A stretch of DNA of 64,000 nucleotides from Planctomycetota bacterium (GTDB lineage Bacteria; Planctomycetota; PLA2; JAEUHO01): assembly GCA_028281445.1 (NCBI GenBank), contig JANQJW010000103.1:70488-134487 (forward strand). Direction: 5' to 3'. Both the position numbers and the translations under genes were made by a program. Under the pieces are notes generated by a model, which was given only the letters and a program-made list of their open reading frames with translations, had not been told where the DNA came from and ran no database searches. This document shows positions 18,006 to 26,618 of the stretch, piece by piece (position 1 is the stretch's first letter; every line of letters begins with the position of its first letter).

Positions 18006-18962
18006 TCAGAACCACTTGAGGCGGCGGAAGTAGGCCAGCATGGCGAACGCGAGTCCGGTCATGACGGCCAGCGTGATCCAGAAGCCTGCAGGGCTGTCGA
18101 GGAACGGCATGCTCTTGAAGTTCATGCCGAAGACACCGGCGAGCAGGGACAGCGGCATCATCACGGTGGCGATGATGGTGAGCGTGCGCATGATCTCGCT
18201 CAGGCGGTTGTTGACGACGGCGAGGTAGGCATCGCGCGTGACGGACATGCCTTCGCGCGCGGACTCGAGCAGCTCGAATACGCGCAGGATGTGATCGTAG
18301 ACGTTGCGGAGATAGGGCATCACCTGGTCGGAGAGGGCGGGATGGCGGAGGCGGCAGAGCGCCCCGCACACGTCCCGCTGGCTGCGCGTCACCCGCGCCA
18401 ACCCGATCACGCGGCGGCGCATGTGGAGAATCGCCTCCATGCTCTTGGGCGAGGCGTCGGCGAGCACCTGATCCTCGAGCTTCGTGATGTCCTCCAGCAG
18501 ATCGGCGGTCAGTCCCTCGAATCCGGCCGTCATGTGGTCGATCACGACGTGCGCGAGCATGTCCGGGGACGGCAGCAGGTGCTGGGGATCCTGTTCGACC
18601 CGGGCAGCGATCGCATCCATGGCGTCGGACTCGGCCGTCCGTTGCACGGTGAGCACCCAGTTCGGATGCAGGAAGACGGCGATCCGCCGCGCCTGGGTCC
18701 ACGCCTTGGCGACCGGGCTGTGGACGATGAAGAAGATGTGCTCGCCGTACTCCTCGAGCTTCGGCGGCTGATCCTCGTCGAGGGAGTCACGGATCGCGAG
18801 CTCGTGCAGCCCCAGCGTCGAGCAGACGGCGTCGATGTCCTCTTCCGTCGGTGTGATGAGATTGATCCAGTCGGGCGCCTCGTTGATCAGCGCGCGCCTG
18901 AGGCCCTCGGGCCCCTCGTTCACGACGATCTTGTCGTCGACCAGGCTGCGCACGATGATCAT
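18006..18962 (-). CDS. corA: CorA-type divalent metal ion transporter
   Basis: 318 residues: a large soluble N-terminal domain, a long helix, and two C-terminal transmembrane helices. The first helix ends in the diagnostic GMNF ('LLAGVFGMNFKSMPF') and the protein ends in basic 'RRLKWF'. CorA forms a pentameric Mg2+ (or Co2+/Ni2+) channel in the inner membrane. The start at 18962 has GGAGGAGG upstream; the open frame continues further but only as antisense of the divergent VOC gene. Confidence 0.93.
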   Translation of the reverse strand: MIIVRSLVDDKIVVNEGPEGLRRALINEAPDWINLITPTEEDIDAVCSTLGLHELAIRDSLDEDQPPKLEEYGEHIFFIVHSPVAKAWTQARRIAVFLHPNWVLTVQRTAESDAMDAIAARVEQDPQHLLPSPDMLAHVVIDHMTAGFEGLTADLLEDITKLEDQVLADASPKSMEAILHMRRRVIGLARVTRSQRDVCGALCRLRHPALSDQVMPYLRNVYDHILRVFELLESAREGMSVTRDAYLAVVNNRLSEIMRTLTIIATVMMPLSLLAGVFGMNFKSMPFLDSPAGFWITLAVMTGLAFAMLAYFRRLKWF

Positions 18963-19058
18963 CGACTGGCGTCCTCCTCCGGCCCCGCAAGAATGTACGG
19001 GTCCGGCCCCCGCAGACCAGGGGGTAGTCTGATCGCAGTCCGCAGGAGCCCGGAACTG

Positions 19059-19418
19059 GTGAAAATCGTCGGCATCGATCACGTGCAGCTCGCGATGCCC
19101 GCCGGCGGCGAGGACGAGGCGCGCGCATTCTACGGCGGCGTGCTCGGCCTCGAGGAGCTTCCGAAGCCCGAACCGCTCTCCCGGCGCGGAGGGTGCTGGT
19201 TCGCGGCGCCCGGCGGGCAGATCCACCTGGGCGTGGAAGCGGAGTTCCGCCCGGCGCGGAAGGCACACCCCGGGCTTCTCGTGGCAGATCTCGACGCCTG
19301 CATGGCTGCGCTCCGCAGCGCCGATGTTGAATTCGTCGAGGACACGAGCCTGCCCGGCACGCGCCGCTGCTTTGCGCACGACCCCTTCGGCAACCGCATC
19401 GAGTTCGTCGCGTCATGA
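19059..19418 (+). CDS. Small VOC-family protein
   Basis: 119 residues from a GTG with CAGGAG upstream. Opens 'VGIDHVQLAMPAGGEDEARAFYGGVLGLEEL' and closes 'DPFGNRIEFVAS', the usual start and end of a glyoxalase/bleomycin-resistance module. It overlaps the next gene by four bases (ATGA), so the two are coupled. Substrate unknown. Confidence 0.88.
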   Translation: MKIVGIDHVQLAMPAGGEDEARAFYGGVLGLEELPKPEPLSRRGGCWFAAPGGQIHLGVEAEFRPARKAHPGLLVADLDACMAALRSADVEFVEDTSLPGTRRCFAHDPFGNRIEFVAS

Positions 19419-20203
19419 TCTTCGGGTGGTTCCGGCGCCGCCGGCGACGAAAGCTACTGGCCCAGCCCTTCCCCGCCGGGTGGCGCGCAGTCCTCGACGG
19501 GTACCGGTTCTACAGTGAGCTCGACGCGGACGAGCGCGGACGACTCGAGGGCATCGTGCGGGTCCTTGTCGACGAGAAGAACTGGGAAGGCGTCGAGATC
19601 GAGCTGACCGACGAGATCCGCGTCACGATCGCGGGACTCGCGGCGCTGCTGATCCTCGAGATCGAGCACCGGTACTTCCGCCGCGTGACGTCGATCCTGG
19701 TCTATCCGACCACGTTCGGAAGTGTCTGGGGCGGCTCGCAGCACGGCGTCCTGCAACCGGAGCAACCCACGCTGCTCGGGGAAGCCTGGTACCGCGGTCC
19801 CATCCGGCTGGCGTGGGACTCCTCCCTCCAGGGCGCGCTCAACGCCGATGACGGGCGCAACGTCGTGCTGCACGAGTTCGCCCATCGCCTCGACATGCAG
19901 GACGGCGTCGTCGACGGCACGCCGCCGCTGCGCACGCCGCACGCCCTGGCTGCATGGGCACGGATCATGAGCGAGGAGTACGAACGCCTGCAGGGCAGGC
20001 GTCGGGGCAAGAGCATCCTGGATCCCTACGGCGCAACGAACGAAGGCGAGTTCTTCGCTGTCGCCACGGAGGCGTTCTTCGAGAAGCCGCGCCACATGAA
20101 GCGCCGTCACGAAGAGCTCTACGCGATTCTGGCCGAGTACTACCGCCAGGACCCCGAAGCGAGACAACGGCGAGCGCTCAGCGCGTCGCAGCAAGAGCCT
20201 TGA
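19415..20203 (+). CDS. mtfA: MtfA/M90-family zinc metallopeptidase
   Basis: 262 residues with the zincin motif HEFAH at 153-157 ('VVLHEFAHRLDMQDG') and a downstream 'EGEFFAVATEAFFEKP' that supplies the third ligand region. Matches MtfA, which in enterobacteria binds the Mlc repressor and has aminopeptidase activity. No glucose PTS genes are nearby, so that partner is not implied here. The 3' end overlaps the convergent gene by 26 bp. Confidence 0.9.
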   Translation: MIFGWFRRRRRRKLLAQPFPAGWRAVLDGYRFYSELDADERGRLEGIVRVLVDEKNWEGVEIELTDEIRVTIAGLAALLILEIEHRYFRRVTSILVYPTTFGSVWGGSQHGVLQPEQPTLLGEAWYRGPIRLAWDSSLQGALNADDGRNVVLHEFAHRLDMQDGVVDGTPPLRTPHALAAWARIMSEEYERLQGRRRGKSILDPYGATNEGEFFAVATEAFFEKPRHMKRRHEELYAILAEYYRQDPEARQRRALSASQQEP

Positions 20204-21269
20204 TCGCGAGAGCCGTCGCGATGAGCGGATCGTCTTCCTTCATCAGGTTGGCCGGATTGCGGAAGGACCCGTCTTCGTTCTGCTCCTTCGCAAGCGCGCG
20301 AATCAGGTCTGCGCGCCAGTCCCGTCCCTCCGGTGCGTGCTTCACGTCCAGGCGCTCGAACACTCGCGCGCTCGCCGCGCGATAGTAGAAGAGCATGCTT
20401 TGCGGCCAGCCGCTGTCGTCGTCGTCGTCGAAGCCGGGCACGCGATCCACGCGGTGGTGGCGGATCAGCCAGTCGCGCGCCTCGACGCGGTGCTTGGCGT
20501 CGTCGTGGAGCGCCGTCATTGCGAGCACGGCATCGGCAGTCGTCGTGCCGTAGGGCTTGAAACGGCCCTTCCCGTCGGGGCCCGCCTTGTTCTTCTCGGT
20601 GATGACCGTCGAGAAGTACGAGCCGCCGTCGTCTGTGCGCAATCGGCGCAGGAACACCTTGGCGCGCGCATACGCCTTGTTGCGGCTCGGCCGCGGCTGG
20701 TAGGCCAGTGCCTCCAGCACGTAGCGCGTCATCGATAGATCGAGGTGTCCGGCGTGAGGGGGTTTGCGGAAGGCGCCGCCCATCCCCCACGCGCCGTAGG
20801 CGGGGTCTTTCTTCGTCCACCCGTGCGCTTCCTGGAACTGCTGGCGCAACAGGTAGCTGCCGAGGCGCGTCACCAGGCCGGGCTCGCCGCCCAGGCGCGC
20901 CATCACGGTTGCCGCGAGTGCCGACGCGTAGTTCGGATAGTCGTCCACGGCGGGATCCGCCGTTCCGAGGGCCCCGTCCTTGCCGATGAGCGCCCGCATG
21001 AAGTCCACAGCGACCCCAATAGCCTCGTTGCGCACGTCTTCGGGTCGTGCGTCGAGGAGCGCATCGAGCGCGAATGGGGTCAGCGACTGGCCGGAGCGCA
21101 GCAGCCCATAGGTCTCGCTGTGCCAGCCCCCGTCGTCGGCCTGCTTCGACCACAGCCAGGCGACGGCGCGCGCAAGCATCTCGTCGCGTTGTTCGTCCAG
21201 ATTCACGGCGGGCGGTGCGTCGCCACAGCCTGCGATCAGGAGAAGGAGGAGAAGCGAGACCCGGCGCAC
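20178..21269 (-). CDS. Lipoprotein with squalene-cyclase-like alpha/alpha repeats
   Basis: 363 residues. The N-terminus MRRVSLLLLLLIAGC gives a lipobox with Cys 15. It has repeated 'DGGWHSETYG', 'DGGSYFST', 'EDGSFRNP' elements separated by helices, typical of prenyltransferase/squalene-oxidase repeats forming an alpha/alpha barrel. The acidic catalytic DxDD of true cyclases is not evident (a DDDDDS loop is not in the right context), so it is likely a binding protein. It lies 18 bp behind a second protein of the same kind, as a probable operon. Confidence 0.8.
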   Translation of the reverse strand: MRRVSLLLLLLIAGCGDAPPAVNLDEQRDEMLARAVAWLWSKQADDGGWHSETYGLLRSGQSLTPFALDALLDARPEDVRNEAIGVAVDFMRALIGKDGALGTADPAVDDYPNYASALAATVMARLGGEPGLVTRLGSYLLRQQFQEAHGWTKKDPAYGAWGMGGAFRKPPHAGHLDLSMTRYVLEALAYQPRPSRNKAYARAKVFLRRLRTDDGGSYFSTVITEKNKAGPDGKGRFKPYGTTTADAVLAMTALHDDAKHRVEARDWLIRHHRVDRVPGFDDDDDSGWPQSMLFYYRAASARVFERLDVKHAPEGRDWRADLIRALAKEQNEDGSFRNPANLMKEDDPLIATALAIKALAATR

Positions 21270-21287
21270 CGCGCCAGGGTACGCGCG

Positions 21288-22532
21288 TTACCGGGTTCGC
21301 GGAACGCTGCGCTCTGCCACGATGGTCATGACCGCGGCGGCCGTGCACGCCGTGCGGCCTGTGATGCAGTGGTAGCCGGTCCACGAACCGTCCCGATTCT
21401 GCAAGTCGGCCATCCGGCGCTTCATCTTGGTGTTCCAGTACATCGACCCGCGACCGCCGAGGCGCGCCATCGCGAGGTTGATGTTCTGGTAGGAGATGAA
21501 CTCCTCGCCCCCCATCGAACCGTGGCCCTTGAGCGTGGCTTCGCTGTTGGCCCGCTTCACCATCGACTCGATGATCTTCTTGTGCTTCTTGCGATCGGCG
21601 GGCGTTCGCGTGAGCTGCTCGATGCCCTGACCGATGCTGTAGAGGCGGATGCCCGCGGCTCCGGAAGACACCGGACCGCTGGTGCTGCCGCCGCTCGGCG
21701 TGGTGACCGGGCCCGATCGACTGGGACCCTTGCGCCGCTTCGACGAACCGCCGCTGGGCCGCTTGTGTACGTGACCGTCGTAGGCGCGCTCGGTGTATGC
21801 ATTGACGCGTTCGAAAACCCTGTCGGGCACATCGATCCCGGCAGCCTTCGCCGCCCACAGGGTCTTCGAGGCATACGCCGTGGAGTGGATCGGGGCCCAG
21901 CCGCCGGCCGCGTTCCAGCTCCCGTCCGGACTCTGCAGCCGCACGATCTCGGCAACCAACTTGCGCAGCACGCGACGCACGCGCGCGTTCTGCCGTGCCG
22001 TCGGCATCTGGCCGTCAACCTCGAGCAGGAGCTCGCCTGAGAGGAAGGCCGGTGCGTAGCGGCCGATCTTGCCCTGGAGCTGGCTCGTGGTCCGGCGGTG
22101 CTTCGCATGATCGAGGCCCCGCTCGAGCATGGGCTCCAGGTGATTGAGCACGTACGTGACGGCGCGGAGGAGCGGACCTTGGAAGGCGCCCTTCCGCGGA
22201 GTGCTGTTCGTCGCCAGGATGGCGATGGCGGCCATCGAAGTGTTGCCGATGTCGCTCTTGCTCCACTGGGGCGCGTGGTGCGGGTTGCTGGCGAAGCCGT
22301 TCGTGTTCCAGCCGCCGTCTCGATTCTGGCTGACGATCAGCCACTTGACGCCCTTCTTGGCGGACGGCGGCAAGGGCACGTTCTCCCAGCCCGTGGCTTT
22401 GCGGCGGGGCTTGGTCTCGACGGAGTTCGACGGACGCAGGGGCTTCTCGCCGCGGCCTTCGTCCGCCGCCGCCGGAAACGCCAGGAGGAGCAGCGCGATT
22501 AGGCTCGCCCCCCAGTTGATCCGTGTCCGCAT
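21288..22532 (-). CDS. Exported squalene-cyclase-like repeat protein
   Basis: 414 residues from the ATG at 22532 (GGAG upstream), with signal peptide ending 'LAFPAAADE'. Repeats include 'NRDGGWNTNGF', 'SPDGSWNAAGGWAP' and 'NRDGSWTGYHC', each followed by helices. A Ser/Gly/Lys-rich linker sits at about 255-290. No catalytic aspartate cluster is seen. Together with the gene behind it and the one at 35205, this is a small paralogous family in the window. The role is unknown. Confidence 0.8.
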   Translation of the reverse strand: MRTRINWGASLIALLLLAFPAAADEGRGEKPLRPSNSVETKPRRKATGWENVPLPPSAKKGVKWLIVSQNRDGGWNTNGFASNPHHAPQWSKSDIGNTSMAAIAILATNSTPRKGAFQGPLLRAVTYVLNHLEPMLERGLDHAKHRRTTSQLQGKIGRYAPAFLSGELLLEVDGQMPTARQNARVRRVLRKLVAEIVRLQSPDGSWNAAGGWAPIHSTAYASKTLWAAKAAGIDVPDRVFERVNAYTERAYDGHVHKRPSGGSSKRRKGPSRSGPVTTPSGGSTSGPVSSGAAGIRLYSIGQGIEQLTRTPADRKKHKKIIESMVKRANSEATLKGHGSMGGEEFISYQNINLAMARLGGRGSMYWNTKMKRRMADLQNRDGSWTGYHCITGRTACTAAAVMTIVAERSVPRTR

Positions 22533-22734
22533 GCTTCGATTCTCCGCTGCCGAGACCTCCCCTACAAACGTCGTCTGAACGCGACCGCAGCGCGGAGACC
22601 CGTTCCGCTCTAGAGTGGCCGCCGGTGCGCGAATTCGACGAGATTCCCGCAATTCCGCGGCGTGGTCGAAACCCCGGCTCCCTAGCAGCCATCGAGGGGA
22701 GACACCAGAAGTCTCGCACCAGGGAGTGAAGAGC

Positions 22735-23472
22735 ATGTCCAACCAGACCGCCTTGGTTACCGGTGGCAGCACCGGCATCGGCCGCGCGATTGCGGCGCGC
22801 CTCGCCAACGACGGCTTCAACGTCGTCATCACCGGCCGCCATGAGGACAGCCTCCAGGAGGCCGCCTCGCAGAACGAGAACATCAGCTACGTCGTCGCCG
22901 ACGTGACCAACCCGGACGAGGTGACGAACACGGTCAGCGAGGTGAAGAACCGCCACGGCCGTCTCGACGTCCTGGTGAACAACGCCGGCGTGGCGCCCAT
23001 CGCGCCCGTGGGCGACATCACCGCCGACCACTACGACTTCATCTTCAACGTCAACGTCCGCGGGCTGATCGACACCTCGCTCAAAGCGCTGCCCATGCTG
23101 CGCGAGTCGAAGGGACAGATCATCAACATCTCGTCGATCGTGAGCGATCGCCCGATGCCCAACATGACCGTGTACGCGGCGAGCAAGGCAGCCGTCACGA
23201 CGCTGAGCAAGGGCTGGGCGAAGGAGCTCGCACCCGAAGGCGTGCGCGTCAACATCGTGAGCCCCGGTCCGATCGAGACGCCGATCTTCGGCAAGCTCGG
23301 CCTCCCGCAGGAACAGCAGGACGAGATGGGCGCCCAGATCGCGAGCATGGTGCCCATGGGTCGCTTCGGCACGGCCGACGAGGTCGCAAGCAGCGTCGGT
23401 TATCTCGCCTCGCCCGCCGCGAGCTACGTGACGGGTGCCGACTTCTCCATCGATGGTGGGATGCGGGCGTAG
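22735..23472 (+). CDS. Short-chain dehydrogenase/reductase
   Basis: 245 residues of classical SDR type: nucleotide loop 'TGGSTGIGRAI' (9-19), 'LVNNAGVAP', 'NISSIVS' with the catalytic Ser, and 'YAASK' with Tyr147 and Lys151, then 'VSPGPIETPIF'. Oxidoreductase with NAD(P)(H). The substrate (3-ketoacyl, sugar or alcohol) cannot be decided from sequence alone. The start ATG at 22735 sits 16 bp after AGGGAG. Confidence 0.92.
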   Translation: MSNQTALVTGGSTGIGRAIAARLANDGFNVVITGRHEDSLQEAASQNENISYVVADVTNPDEVTNTVSEVKNRHGRLDVLVNNAGVAPIAPVGDITADHYDFIFNVNVRGLIDTSLKALPMLRESKGQIINISSIVSDRPMPNMTVYAASKAAVTTLSKGWAKELAPEGVRVNIVSPGPIETPIFGKLGLPQEQQDEMGAQIASMVPMGRFGTADEVASSVGYLASPAASYVTGADFSIDGGMRA

Positions 23473-23474
23473 GT

Positions 23475-23558
23475 AGGTCCGCGTCCGCACGGACCTGCAG
23501 CAATGGTCGGCCCATGGTTGTCGAATGCGCGCGGGCCGACCACTCGGCCCTTCGGGCC
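23475..23558. terminator. Hairpin-rich gap between convergent genes
   Basis: Three consecutive stems: AGGTCCG/CGGACCT (23475-23496), GGTCGGCCC/GGGCCGACC (23505-23541) and GGCCC/GGGCC (23546-23558). There are no T-tracts. Probable bidirectional transcription stop or REP-like cluster. Confidence 0.5.
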
Positions 23559-23586
23559 TCGGGTCGCCCCTACATCGACCCTCGCG

Positions 23587-24528
23587 TCAACGTGAGGACG
23601 GTTCCAACTCGGCCGGCGTCACTGCGAGAGCATGACGCCGGTCGTTGCGTATCAGGTGCAAGCCTGCGAGCCGACCGATCGCCTTGCGATCGAGTGCGCG
23701 GTGCAGGTCAGCGACAGATGTGATCGGTACGTCGCCGAGCCCCACCAGCACGTCTCCCGGCCGCACGCCGGCCGCGTGCGCCGGCCCGCCGTCCACTACG
23801 CGGCGGACGGCGACGCCCTTCGGCGTGCTCAATCCCAGGCGCTCGGCGTGGCGGGCGGGGACGAGTGCGTCCTCACCGAGAATCCCGAGGTACGCACGGC
23901 GAACGCGGCCGTCGCGCAGGACCTCCTCGAGCACGAACGACGCGGTGTTCGACGGAACGGCGAAGCAGAGGCCCTGCGCGGACTCGATCACGGCCGTGTT
24001 GATGCCGACGACCCGCCCGCGCGCGTCGATGAGCGGGCCGCCGGAGTTGCCCGGGTTGAGCGGCGCGTCTGTCTGGATGACGCCTTCGATCAGGCGCCCC
24101 GCCGCACGACTCGGAAGCGTGCGCCCGAGCGCGCTCACGATGCCTGCCGTCACGGTCGAGGCGAGCCCTAGCGGGGCGCCGACGGCGAGCACGACCTCAC
24201 CCGGGCGCAAGGCATTGGAGTCGCCCAGCGGCACATGATCGAGCGGCTGGTCGGAGGAAAGCTTGAGAACCGCGAGGTCAGTGGCCGGGTCCGTCCCCAC
24301 GACGTCGACGATCACCGTGTGCCCGTCGGCGAGCGTGGCCTGGACGCCGGTCGCGCCGTGCACGACATGCCAGTTGGTGAGCGCGTATCCGTCGGCGTCG
24401 ATGAGGACCCCGGAACCACCGGCGGTCGATGGTCCCGCGTTGCGCAGGGCACGCACATGGATCACAGCAGGGGAAACGGATTCGACGAGAGCGGCAAGCT
24501 CGTCGGAGAAGGCGTGCAATCGGCTCAT
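23587..24528 (-). CDS. Trypsin-like HtrA/DegP-type serine protease with PDZ domain
   Basis: 313 residues. Catalytic triad visible as His in 'LTNWHVVHG', Asp in 'PATDLAVLKL' and Ser in 'NPGNSGGPL'; a C-terminal PDZ module follows ('GGPAHAAGVRPGDVLVGLGD'). Unlike periplasmic DegP, no signal peptide or membrane helix precedes the protease domain (start MSRLHAFSDELAALVESV), so it may work in the cytoplasm or the export signal is non-standard. Only one PDZ domain, as in DegS. Confidence 0.9.
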   Translation of the reverse strand: MSRLHAFSDELAALVESVSPAVIHVRALRNAGPSTAGGSGVLIDADGYALTNWHVVHGATGVQATLADGHTVIVDVVGTDPATDLAVLKLSSDQPLDHVPLGDSNALRPGEVVLAVGAPLGLASTVTAGIVSALGRTLPSRAAGRLIEGVIQTDAPLNPGNSGGPLIDARGRVVGINTAVIESAQGLCFAVPSNTASFVLEEVLRDGRVRRAYLGILGEDALVPARHAERLGLSTPKGVAVRRVVDGGPAHAAGVRPGDVLVGLGDVPITSVADLHRALDRKAIGRLAGLHLIRNDRRHALAVTPAELEPSSR

Positions 24529-24710
24529 GGAGGCAGTCTAGATCTCGCGTCAGGGAAGCGTTCGGTACTCAACTTCAGACGCGCGCAAGGACTCGACGGT
24601 TGCAGGCGAAACCCCTGAGACGACGACGGGTTTCATCAGACCGACACGCGAGAGCAATGCTCTCCACTCCCTCTACTCCTCCCTCCCCCCATGCAACTGG
24701 AGCCTCTCCC

Positions 24711-25016
24711 ATGAAGCGCACTCTGTCTGCAATCGCGGTGCTGATCGCAGTCGTCGCGCTGTCCTCCGACGCCTACGCCGGTCCCGGCAAGGGCAAGGGC
24801 AAGCGCGGCAAAGCCAAGCGTCACGCCGGCAAGCTGTTCGCGAAGTTCGATGCCAACAAGGACGGCAGCCTCACGGCCGACGAAGTCCCCGAGAAGGCCT
24901 GGGCCCGTCTCAGCAAGGCCGACGCCGACGGCAATGGCGCGGTGACGCGCGCCGAGATCCGCGCAGCCTGCAAGAAGAAGCGCGGGAAGAAGAACGACAG
25001 CTCGAGCGAGAGCTAG
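24711..25016 (+). CDS. Small exported EF-hand protein
   Basis: 101 residues with signal peptide (MKRTLSAIAVLIAVVALSSDAYA) and a very basic Gly/Lys stretch after it. Two EF-hand loops follow: 'DANKDGSLTADE' and 'DADGNGAVTRAE', both with Asp at positions 1 and 3 and a Glu at 12. They should bind Ca2+. The tail is Lys/Ser-rich. The upstream frame is open but has no sense. Followed by a strong terminator. Confidence 0.88.
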   Translation: MKRTLSAIAVLIAVVALSSDAYAGPGKGKGKRGKAKRHAGKLFAKFDANKDGSLTADEVPEKAWARLSKADADGNGAVTRAEIRAACKKKRGKKNDSSSES

Positions 25017-25040
25017 CTCAACTACCGCTCCTCATGCGCA

Positions 25041-25075
25041 CGGCGCGAGACGTCCGGCACGTCTCGCGCCGTTTT
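25041..25075 (+). terminator. Intrinsic terminator of the EF-hand gene
   Basis: Near-perfect stem CGGCGCGAGACG/CGTCTCGCGCCG with a short loop, then TTTT, starting 24 bp beyond the stop codon. Confidence 0.9.
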
Positions 25076-25156
25076 GCCTTGATGCGTCAGAGGTCTGCCT
25101 CGCACCACGTGCGGCTTCCCGGATGCTCGGCGGCGCTGTGCCGACCGCTTCGCTCT

Positions 25157-25195
25157 CGTCCTTGCGTGGCGTACCACGCGGCGTCCTCGTCGGCT
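25157..25195 (-). repeat. GCGTGG..TACCACGC element, copy 1
   Basis: Palindrome GCGTGGCGTACCACGC inside a segment that on the minus strand reads ADEDAAWYATQGR. A related segment lies at 30096-30136. No complete gene surrounds this copy. Confidence 0.45.
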
Positions 25196-25284
25196 GTGCG
25201 GCGCCTTCGCCCCGAGACGCCGACCCCGAGCGTACGGATTACAGCAGCGCCTCGTGATTCCTCGCCGCTTCTCTGAGTCGCGAG

Positions 25285-26004
25285 TTACTTGCGCGAGTCG
25301 AGGCTGTCCTCGACGGGCGGCAGCTCGATGCGCATCGTCGAGGCCTCGGCATACGGCAGGCGCTGCACCTTCACGAGCGTCTCGATCCAGTAGTTTCCGT
25401 CCTTGTGGGGCAGCTGCTGCCCGCTCTGGATCAGGACCGCTCCCCCCGAAGGGACCACGAACTCCGTATCCGCCTCGGCGTACGGCATCGCGGCGACGGC
25501 AGATGCCCACTCCTGTTTCGTCATGTCGGGACGAAGCACGCCCGGGTCGCTCTTGATGCGGTGGTGGTACTCGACGCGCACGTCGTCGCCGCGCACGGTC
25601 GGCGTCACGCGGAAGAACGTGCCGAGGAACTCGGGTTCGCCGGGCTTCGCGCCTGTCACGCTCTCTCCGATCATGATGGTCGCGACCTGTTGATCCACGG
25701 CCAGCAGCTTGGGCGCCTGGACGATCTCGGCCCCTTCCGCCTTCCACCTCGCGTAGCGCGCGGCGACCTCCTCATCCGTGAGCCGCTTGGCGAATGTCGC
25801 CCCTGGAGCCGGGGGCGCCCCGCGCTTCGTAAGCTCGTGCATGCGGCCCTTGACCAGGATCCGGGCGCACTGGACATCGAGGAAAACCTGATCCGGCTCG
25901 GGCTTTACGTCTACCGCGACAGGACGCGGCGCGACGTCGCAGCAGACCCGGCGCTGGCATGCGGGAGCGGCCGCGATCAGAAGAAGCAGACAGAGAACGC
26001 GCAT
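25285..26004 (-). CDS. Lipoprotein with secretin-like strand pattern
   Basis: 239 residues, N-terminus MRVLCLLLLIAAAPAC with lipidation Cys 16. The middle part 'APKLLAVDQQVATIMIGE' and later 'GGAVLIQSGQQLP' resemble the beta-strand pattern at the core of type II/III secretion secretins, but the protein is far too short to build a pore and has no N domains. It may be a stand-alone derivative of that fold. The neighbouring EfpL gene lies 37 bp upstream on the same strand. Confidence 0.65.
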   Translation of the reverse strand: MRVLCLLLLIAAAPACQRRVCCDVAPRPVAVDVKPEPDQVFLDVQCARILVKGRMHELTKRGAPPAPGATFAKRLTDEEVAARYARWKAEGAEIVQAPKLLAVDQQVATIMIGESVTGAKPGEPEFLGTFFRVTPTVRGDDVRVEYHHRIKSDPGVLRPDMTKQEWASAVAAMPYAEADTEFVVPSGGAVLIQSGQQLPHKDGNYWIETLVKVQRLPYAEASTMRIELPPVEDSLDSRK

Positions 26005-26041
26005 GGGCCCACCTCCGTGGACCAGCGTACCTCCGCTTCCG

Positions 26042-26608
26042 CTACGCGCGGCCGACCGATTCCCCGGTGCGTGTGTCGATCGTCATGACCTCGCCCGTCT
26101 CGATGTACTCGGGCACCGTCACGACGTGGCCCGTCTCGAGCGTCGCCGGCTTGGTGCGGGCAGTCGCCGACGCGCCCTTGATGGCGGGCGGCGTCTCGGT
26201 GATCTCGAGCGCGACGGTGTTGGGAAGCTCGATCCCGATCACCTGCTCGTTGTAGATCATGGCCAGGATGCCCTCCATCTCGTCCTTGAGGAACTTGAGC
26301 TCCCACGCGAGGTCCGCTTCCTGCAGCGCGAACTGCTCGTAGTTCTCCTGGTCCATGAAGTGCAGCCCGTTGGCGTCGCGGTAGAGCAGCTGGCACGGAC
26401 GCTTCTCGAAGTCGGGCTCGCCGAAGGTCTCGCTGCCGCGAAAGCTCTCGTCGCGCTTCTGTTTCGTCTTGAGGTTGCGCAGCCGCACCTTCGTGATCGT
26501 GTTGCCGCCGCGGGCCTGGGGCGAGGACACCGTCAAGGTCTCGACGACGTAGGGCGCTCCCTCCATCTCGATGATGAGGCCCTTCTTGAGATCGCTGGTG
26601 GAGTACAT
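26042..26608 (-). CDS. yeiP: Elongation factor P-like protein of the EfpL (YeiP) group
   Basis: 188 residues, three beta-barrel domains. The tip loop reads 'SPQARGGNTITK' with Arg at position 33, which matches the YeiP/EfpL loop (SPTARGAATLYK in E. coli) rather than the Lys-bearing PGKG loop of EF-P. The C-terminal 'PAIKGASATARTKPATLETG' is also the YeiP version. It helps ribosomes that stall at proline-containing motifs. It is the only EF-P-like gene here; whether a canonical efp exists elsewhere is unknown. The ATG at 26608 follows a typical family start. Confidence 0.9.
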   Translation of the reverse strand: MYSTSDLKKGLIIEMEGAPYVVETLTVSSPQARGGNTITKVRLRNLKTKQKRDESFRGSETFGEPDFEKRPCQLLYRDANGLHFMDQENYEQFALQEADLAWELKFLKDEMEGILAMIYNEQVIGIELPNTVALEITETPPAIKGASATARTKPATLETGHVVTVPEYIETGEVMTIDTRTGESVGRA

Positions 26609-26618
26609 GCGCGGGAGG

